From positions 136,501-200,500 of the forward strand of contig VCCP01000006.1 of NCBI GenBank assembly GCA_005765155.1: a stretch of 64,000 nucleotides of DNA, in the 5' to 3' direction. The stretch comes from Zelopaecilomyces penicillatus (Eukaryota; Ascomycota; Sordariomycetes; Hypocreales; Pseudodiploosporaceae). Within the stretch, counting starts at the first letter, position 1. The number at the start of each line of letters is the position of its first letter. Below, piece after piece: positions 57,301 through 64,000 of the stretch. The notes beneath the pieces were generated by a model, which worked only from the letters and a program-made list of their open reading frames with translations, had not been told where the DNA came from and ran no database searches. A program made the translations under genes and the position numbers.

Positions 57301-58204
57301 TACCTGTAATACAACCTCGATCGCCTAGACGGATAGCTCAAACTAGCGATTTGCAAGTCCAGAGTCCAGCTGCGTGTGGCTGTGCCATTCAAACCCTCTC
57401 CCCCAATCAGCCCATTGCCATCACATCCGACAAGTGTAGTAGCAGCTATATTTAAATTCAAGAATCAGCTTCCGAAGCGTTCACAAGCGTCGGGCAGCTT
57501 CACTGGACCACGACATTGTCGGTTTATTTGTTAGGCTAGTCAGCCTTTAACCCGAAGCCCCCACGAGAAGCCTAAAAAAAAGGCTGGAATGAGCCACTGA
57601 CGCATGTAACAAATCAACAAGCCCCCCTGCCAACAACCGAGAGCGCATTGAAAACACGATCCTGCTGGCATATCATGACTCCTTCTACCCCGCACACAAC
57701 CAAGGCATGCGCCCCTGGGCTGTCTAGCAGCTACAAAAGTCTACAAACCGGACGCTTCGATGAGGCGCGCTAGTGGGTCCGGCGCCCAAACATTTGGATA
57801 GATGTTACCCATGCTTGCCATGATACGCCCAACCCAAGGGAACGTATCAGTCGCTGGCAAAAGAAGTTGCCCGCGCATGGGTACCAGCTGACAGCCAAAT
57901 GCATATACATGCCCAAACCGAAGCCACTCGGGCCGCAGACAACTCGCCTTATGCCGCCTTCAACCGCCGAGAACTGAGAATGTACTTGAAGATACTCCGC
58001 ACATGGTAGATGATAGTATTTCATGTAGAAGAGGGGCAGCTACTGGAAAGGTGACAATGGGATCTAATAACATTTTTTGATGCAAATAGATGCTAGACTA
58101 GGTGGGGATTAGATAAATGAATGTGGCCAGTTGATGCCATGCGTCAGCCGCATATCTTGACATATGCGTAATGCGCCAGCATCTGCACATCATCATTGTG
58201 TCGT

Positions 58205-60025
58205 TTAGTTCCGCCATAATCGCACGGCTTTATCCTTGCCCCCGCTAGCGACACGTTGTCCATCGGGACTCCAATCAACCTGAGTGTGAAAAGAGAATGT
58301 TAGTACGTTGCGTCTCTGCGATTATCTGTCTCCTTCGGGCTAAGTGAAATTGCAGAGAGCCCTCAACTTACTGCATAAACCTCATCTTGGTGCCCGGGTA
58401 AATCAACAGTCAACTTGAAAGAAGCCATTGACCAAACCTTGAGTGTGGTATCTTTTGAGGCGGTCACAAGTAGTCGACTATCTGCTGAGAAAGCGGATTG
58501 GTAAATAGGTGCTACATGACCTCGTAATGTGTTGATGAATTTTCCATCCCTGCAAAAGAATTCGTTGTTAGCTTCATAAATACTGTTTAATAAAGAAAAC
58601 GTGGTTCACAAACCTTGCGCTCCAGATTTTGGTGTGATTATCCCAACCTGCGCTCGCTATGAGACTGCCGTCAGGAGAAAATGTGACATGATTGATAGCC
58701 TTTTGATGCCCCAACAGTCGTTCCACCGGTTTTGTTCCTTGTGACGGATCCCATAGGTACATTGTGAAATCGTCCTGCATGCTTCATTAGCTCCTTCTAC
58801 CCCCCCCAGAACTTGGAGTTAACTCACAGAAGCTGAGACTAGGCGCTCCGCAATTCTGCCCTGAAATCTGGCGGCCTTCTCGAAGCGTTCCTTTGCCTTC
58901 TTTCTCTTCTCATCGTCTGTCTTGGGCGTTGGCTTATGGTCAAAGTATGCTGTCCGCAGTACGAAATCGGTCGACAAGGCAAGATGATTCACCCAATGCG
59001 CATGTGACGAAAGAGTATGAACAAGAGTACCCTTCTCCGCACTCCAAACTCGGATAGTTTTGTCGTGACTTGCCGAGTAGATTAACCCAGTTCCACCCCA
59101 GCGAACACAGCTCACACTGCTCTTGTGACCTGATAAGACATGATCTAATCGTCCGGTGTTTATATTCCACACCCTGATAGTAGCATCCTTGCTTGCACTT
59201 GCTAGTCTTGGGGATTCATTCTCCCACAAGTGATATGGTTCCCAAGCAATATTAGTTACCCACTTCGAGTGGCCAGTTAGGGAAGCTGTGGGCATAGATT
59301 TTCCCGTTTCGGGATTCCATAGCCGTACGGTCTTATCCACACTGCCAGTTGCAAGGTGTCGTCCGTCAGGCGACCAAGCAACACACAAAACCCAATGGGA
59401 ATGTCCAGACAATGTGTATTTTGGCGTACCGGTATTGGTATCCCAAATTCGTGCCGTCTTATCCCCAGACCCAGTAGCCAGACGGGTGCTGTCTGCAGGG
59501 CTGAACTGAGCTGCTAATATGGCCTCTCCATGACCCGGCATTCTATGGGAAAGCCGTGTAACGGCCTGGACCTTGAACACAGACTGGGGTTCGGCGCTTA
59601 GTGTCACAGTCGTTTCGAACGGATTCTCAATGCCATGGCTACGAAGAAGCTGCAGAAGGTCGGTTGGGTATTGGTCAACAACGATATCAGTGTCTGGGAT
59701 ATGTATTCGAAATCGATACGGCAGAAACTCTTCCTTGTCCTAACATTCACAGCATCAGCATAGGAAGTTACGATTACCAGCCTAGCGCAACGAGACTGCG
59801 TACCCTCGCTAGAAGTGTATTTAATAGCAGTGATAAATTCTTTTCCGAGGCATCAGCAAGCGGAACCTCTATGACATTGGCCATTTGCTTGCCATCGCTG
59901 TCGAGAAACCGCGCTTTGAAGGACCCCGCAGGGCTTGCCACAGCTGAAACATCATGCTGTATTTGTGTTCGCTCAAGATCCTCCCGCCTTTGTCGCTTCG
60001 ACGGAGGGGGTAAGAATGTGGCCAT
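58205..60025 (-). CDS. RSA4: Ribosome assembly protein RSA4 / Notchless (NLE1)
   Basis: Five exons (59804-60025, 58828-59739, 58614-58774, 58372-58549, 58205-58279) join in frame to 515 residues, the length of yeast Rsa4. The NLE domain (about 28-110) starts after MATFLPPPSKRQRRE and contains a ubiquitin-like fold that binds the MIDAS domain of the AAA ATPase Rea1 (Midasin). A WD40 beta-propeller follows with repeats such as GHGEAILAAQFSPADS, GHSHWVLCVAWSPDG and GHQKAINHVTFSPDG, ending VRLWRN. The protein acts in the nucleus, where Rea1 pulls it off pre-60S particles late in ribosome assembly. It is an essential housekeeping gene with introns at phase-consistent sites. The assignment is firm. 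Confidence 0.95.
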
Positions 60026-60574
60026 GGTGAAGGAGGCAATAGATGCCGTAAATGTTGATAATCTTGACTTCGTAATAGTTTGGGAGAACCAGCCAGTATG
60101 GTGGGGCTTGTTGGCAAAAATCTAGGAAAATTTGGGCGGTGAGAGGTGTGGGGCACACCCGACCTGCAAACCAAATGTGCCTGCGTGTCTAGCTCCAATC
60201 CCAGAACGCTAGGACACAAGCGAAGATATCTGTGTGTAATCGGAGAAAAGATCATAAAAGCAGATATTCGATTCAACGCGCAATAATGCATGCTGTGAAA
60301 TTTCCGCCGCCGACTCCTAGTAAGCAGCCAGATTTGCCAAATAGCAACAACCAGTCGTCTCAGGCCGAGATCAAGTTACCAACAGCAACATTCGACGAGA
60401 CCCGCGGGATCTCACACCGTTGACAGTAACCACAGCAAAATGGCTACTGCCACGAATCGATAACATCCATTTATTGCCTTCAGTGCCAGTATGGTCGACG
60501 AATACATCAGATCCATCTCAGGCTAGTTACCTGTCAGCAAAATATGGCTGATTGATCACAGCTCCATTTCTCTG
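60026..60574. other. Intergenic, RSA4 promoter
   Basis: A 550-bp spacer with the RSA4 promoter and the 3' end of the FAR1-like gene. Nothing else is recognised. Confidence 0.4.
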
Positions 60575-61644
60575 CTATTGCCCTGGCTGGGATGCCGATT
60601 GCTGGGTCATGGATGTCCGGTGACCTCGGATTCTTCTAGGTTGTGCCGGATACTGGTGGAACTGAGGCGGCATCGACATTCCCGGGAGCGGAACAGGTGT
60701 AGTGCTTGAGTTTTGGACGAGCTGAAAATGCGGCTCTTGCACCAGTGGTTGGATGTGTGTAGCAACCTGCGCCTCTTGGTTGAGCTGTTGCGCGACTGGG
60801 TGCCCTGAGATTTCCCCATGCTCTTGCTGCTGTTGCTGTTGCTGCGATTGTGGTGTCTGTGCGCCTTGTCGTCGTTGGCGGCGTGCTCGTTGTTTTTGTG
60901 CTGATAGTTGCTTCCTACCTGATTCCACTTGCTCATGTCGCTTGCTCTGAGCTTCTTGCCTTCGCTGGCGCTGCCAGTCCTCATTTTGCACGGCGTAGAT
61001 AGCCGCAATTCTAAGTTGCAACTGTGACAAGACGTTCAACCGATCCGGCTGAGACATCTTCCGATAATCGGTCTTAAGTTGATGAAATGCATCACCAGAT
61101 AAACGGAGAAGTGGCTCAGGTACGCCAGCGATCTGCATTGCAGTCGTTGTATCAGGGTCAGGGCGTGGGCCATTGGCTGAAAACAATTGTCAAAACTGCA
61201 GACATTACGAGATGGCGACTACAACTAACCTTCACTCTCATCAATCTCATTATCCTCGTTCTCGCTCATTTCTGTTGGCGTTGGAGGCTCCGGTGTTCCC
61301 GGCTCATGGTTATGCTGGTCGCAGGAGATAGTTAACACCCAACCGCCCACGGCCTTGCGATTTACAGCCTTTGCTTTCCATGGACAGTCTGTTTTCTTCG
61401 TGGACGTCTTGTGCTTGGTAGCCATGCACTTGTACGGCCTACCGCCCCGGTCACAAACGAGATCGCATCGCACTATGTCGTTTCCGGGTACATCGGCGCC
61501 GCCCATACGTGAGCGATGTGATCTGGCCTTGACAATTTTGTAGCCTTCTTTCTCCATACGGCCATTGAGGTGCTGCATCAAATCATCGTAAGTGCTGTAG
61601 ACGCCAGCGTGGGGTACCGCCACGGCCTCGAGGATGCCGAACAT
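60575..61644 (-). CDS. FAR1/WRKY-GCM1-type zinc-finger DNA-binding protein
   Basis: Exons 61230-61644 and 60575-61176 join across a 53-nt intron (GTTAGT...TTCAG) to 338 residues. The N-terminal half has the Cys/His pattern of the transposase-derived FAR1 (WRKY-GCM1) zinc fold: VRCDLVCD, TDCPWKA, then W-x-L-x3-C-x2-H-x-H in GWVLTISCDQHNHEPG. An acidic stretch (ENEDNEIDESE) separates it from a basic coiled segment (QRQRRQEAQSKRHEQ) and a Gln-rich tail with seven consecutive Gln. The layout fits a nuclear transcription factor captured from a Mutator-like transposase long ago. Conserved copies exist in Sordariomycetes as far as I recall, with no known target. It is divergent from MSH4, with 640 bp between them. 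Confidence 0.78.
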
Positions 61645-62286
61645 GGTGTATCGAAGGTGCTAGCGGGACGCGTTGAGCTTCGCGATGTGTGGATTTGCTT
61701 ACGGGCCTGTGCGAGATGTGAGTTTCCAAATGGCATTGCCCAGTGGCCTGGAGGCAGAAGTGCCTCTGTGGGGTAAACTACGGCTAATTGCTCATAAAGC
61801 TCCCAAGAGCCAACTCACAAGTGCTATTGATTGATGCCCAGCTGCCAACCAGCTCGTACACGCTTCAACTTTGGGCTCTCAATGGGGACATATATCCTGT
61901 TATAATCATGTTATGGTTGTGCAACACCCCAATACTATAGTCTCGAGCATGCCAGAAACGTTCAGCGAGAATTTGTGGTAATCGCGAGCACGATCATTTC
62001 AGACACTATGCCCGCTCCCCCATGTGTGGGTTTCATCCGTCGGCCATTGACTTGCACCTGCCTTTTTGAAGAGGGACCACATCCAAGGGCAGGTTGGAAA
62101 GCCTGGTTGCTAGCTGAACTTGCCTAATTTGACATCTTCAAGATGGAAGGGGTTCTAAATGTGCACAAGATGCAAGAATGTCCACATGGAGAAGGAAAGA
62201 GCACGAACAGATCAGGGTAGGCGGCGAGGGAGGTAGCCCGTCTAATTAATGTATTTTCAATTTTAACATCTCCGGCCAGTCCATGG
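61645..62286. other. Divergent promoter, FAR1-like / MSH4
   Basis: A 640-bp shared upstream region of two divergent genes. No operator site was recognised. Confidence 0.4.
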
Positions 62287-64000
62287 ATGAAGCCAATTCA
62301 TCGCTACTCCATCAAATCTTACGCGATCTCATTGCAGACCATCATGCCACTGGTTTCTTCTACTCCTTCGCGGACGGTGAGCCAAACGTCGTCGGGTTAC
62401 TTCAGTTCCATACCATCCGCTCCCAGCACGAACAATGTTGCTCCCCTACGTGATGTTATTGGAGAATCATCCAGCCGGGGAAGTCTGGGGCAATACACGC
62501 CATCAGTAGCATATGAAAGATCCAGTACTGCTCGTACATTGCCATCGAGGACAACCATGCGTCCTAGCACTGCCTCTGGGCGCAAGTCTCGCGCGACCAC
62601 CACATCATCAATCTTCGGGGGCGAGCCGCAAAGCATTGTGTGCGCAGTTAGTGAAGCTCGTGGAATATCCCCTTCCGTTGGCATTGCTTTCATCAACGTC
62701 ACCCTCGGCGAAGTAACCCTCAGCCAAATTTGTGATAATCAACTTTATTACAAAACCATTCACAAAATGCAACTGGCATCACCATCGCGTATCATTTTCA
62801 CACACGCAGCTTGTCCTCCAAACCAATCAAGTGCACTTTATTCACGGCTACAAGAGAGCATGCCGGAGATACAGGTCGATAGCTTTGAACGATCTGCCTG
62901 GTCTGAGACTGTTGGATTAGAATATATTCGTGACCTGGGTATTGAATCCGATTTCGAGCCAATCAAGGTGGCTCTAGAGGGCAAATATTATGCAGTTTCC
63001 TCTTTCTCTGCAGTGAGTCTCCTTTAATATTTTTATTCTTGCATTATTAGGTACTATTGATGATTTTCAGGCCATGAAGTACATTGAGAAGCAGTTTAGC
63101 ATTAGCTTCGCCCCTCACTCACTTCGAATCAGATACCAACCCTCTCATGATACCATGATGATCAACATTTCTGCAATCAAAAATCTGGAGATTGTGCAGA
63201 ACATGAAAAACCCAAAGTCTAAAGACACATTATTTGGTCTCCTCAACCATACCGCAACTCCTATGGGTTCACGAATGCTTCGTAGCAACATAATGCAGCC
63301 GCCGACTAGCCAAGCTAGATTTATCCAACCTCGATACGATGCACTGGAGGAACTAACAGCAAACGAAGAAATGTTTCGCGAAATTCGTAAAGGTGATGAC
63401 TTCAAATTATCTCATGCACTCTAACTATACATTGACCTAATATATACACTCAGCTCTCAAACCATTTTACGATGTGGAGAGGATGCTTACCAAGGTTATT
63501 TCATAATAAACCACAGCGCTTTCTTCGCTAATCTTAGTAGTTCATCACAATCTCGAATGCAAAAAACATCTGCCAGGCTGAAGAGCAGTTGACACAAGTA
63601 TTAATGATGAAAAACTTTCTGGAGTCTCTTCCGGGCTTATACAGGGCCCTCGGTCCGGCAAAAAGCGACTTGCTGGTGAAGTGCCGTGATCATTGCCGTC
63701 CAGATGTCCCTGCTCCGATTCTCCAGGGAATTCTCAAAACAATTGAACCAGATGTAACATATACTAAGTCTTCGTTGGATATACGTAATCAGCGAGCCTT
63801 TGCAGTTAAGTCTGGCTTCAACGGTATGCTGGATGTCTCCCGCCAAACGTACAAGGAGATAACAGCTCAAATTCATCAACATGTCGACGAGATTAATGGT
63901 ATGACGAGCCGAGACGGAGGAATGAGACATCTGATCACTGACAGCATTTTAGAACAATATAGGATCATCGCGAAGCTGAAGTTTGACAATTCTCGCAAGT
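62287..64000 (+). CDS. MSH4: MSH4, meiotic MutS homologue (partial, cut at window end)
   Basis: Exons 62287-63012, 63071-63392, 63454-63494, 63541-63898 and 63953 onward join in frame, and the gene continues past the window. Met at 62344 (MPLVSSTPS) is an equally good start. MSH4 pairs with MSH5 as a sliding clamp on recombination intermediates and promotes crossovers in meiosis; it has no mismatch-binding domain I. A Ser/Thr-rich tail (to about residue 105) leads to the connector domain (SIVCAVSEARGISPSVGIAFIN), then the lever region with TPMGSRMLRSNIMQPP and SLDIRNQRAFAVKSGFNGMLDV, all typical of MSH4. The ATPase domain lies beyond the end. Together with the pheromone gene it suggests a lineage with a sexual cycle. 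The fourth exon uses an AG just after an in-frame-stop AG (TAGTAG). Confidence 0.9.

Larger units (their letters stand above)
52813..58204. other. Five-kilobase gene-poor stretch
   Basis: No supportable gene. The right part of the trehalose gene's promoter lies at its start. CT-rich and CA-rich tracts (about 54950-55450) look like long fungal leaders but no coding frame follows. Simple repeats are listed separately. Confidence 0.45.

Noticed and set aside
57121..57400. tRNA-like B-box fragments
   Set aside because: Pieces resembling GTTCGA boxes occur, but I could not fold a cloverleaf with a matching acceptor stem. A tRNA search program would settle it.

Overview
The window is nuclear DNA of a filamentous ascomycete. 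Genes carry short GT-AG introns (about 60-100 nt) with GCTAAT-type branch points. The gene set includes a class II hydrophobin, an HsbA-type wall protein and an alpha-pheromone precursor whose mature peptide has the W-C-x4-G-Q-x-C-W form seen in Hypocreales. I therefore infer a hypocrealean (Sordariomycetes) fungus; the species cannot be told. No transposon, CRISPR array or rRNA gene was seen. tRNAs could not be searched reliably by eye.

Layout. 1.5-9.2 kb is ordinary chromosome: an amino-acid permease, a PI-specific phospholipase C, a DUF7730-like protein and the pheromone precursor. 11.4-30.0 kb is a biosynthetic gene cluster: a monomodular A-T-C NRPS, a 1016-residue trifunctional enzyme, an ArgJ-type acetyltransferase paralogue, an ATP-grasp ligase and a full-length ABC exporter. 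30.0-39.2 kb has no gene I can support. 39.2-64 kb is again ordinary: hydrophobin, M3 metallopeptidase (possibly frameshifted), HsbA-like protein, branched-chain aminotransferase, regulatory trehalose synthase subunit, RSA4/Notchless, a FAR1-like zinc-finger protein, and the first part of MSH4, cut by the window end.

The exciting system is the cluster. The protein at 17063-20113 joins, in reaction order, homologues of the three core enzymes of bacterial carbapenem biosynthesis: carboxymethylproline synthase (CarB), carbapenam synthetase (CarA) and carbapenem synthase (CarC). Nearly all catalytic residues I can align are kept: Trp96, Gln128, Glu148 and His246 of CarB type; Tyr575, Glu610 and Lys671 of CarA type; the iron ligands His840, Asp842 and His990, plus Arg1001 and Arg1005, of CarC type. 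The active-site tyrosines of CarC (Tyr67, Tyr165, Tyr191) are replaced by His, His and Gln, so the last oxidation may have a different outcome. The neighbours resemble tailoring genes of the bacterial clavulanic acid cluster: an ornithine-acetyltransferase-like protein and an ATP-grasp amino-acid ligase.

Working model (inference). Malonyl-CoA and pyrroline-5-carboxylate are joined by domain 1, closed to a bicyclic beta-lactam by domain 2 and oxidised by domain 3. The ArgJ-like enzyme supplies precursor or acylates. The NRPS and ATP-grasp enzyme attach amino acids. The ABC protein exports the product. This would be a fungal carbapenem/clavam-type pathway unrelated to the ACV synthetase/IPNS penicillin route. 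Exon joins given here were deduced by hand from splice signals and reading phase.
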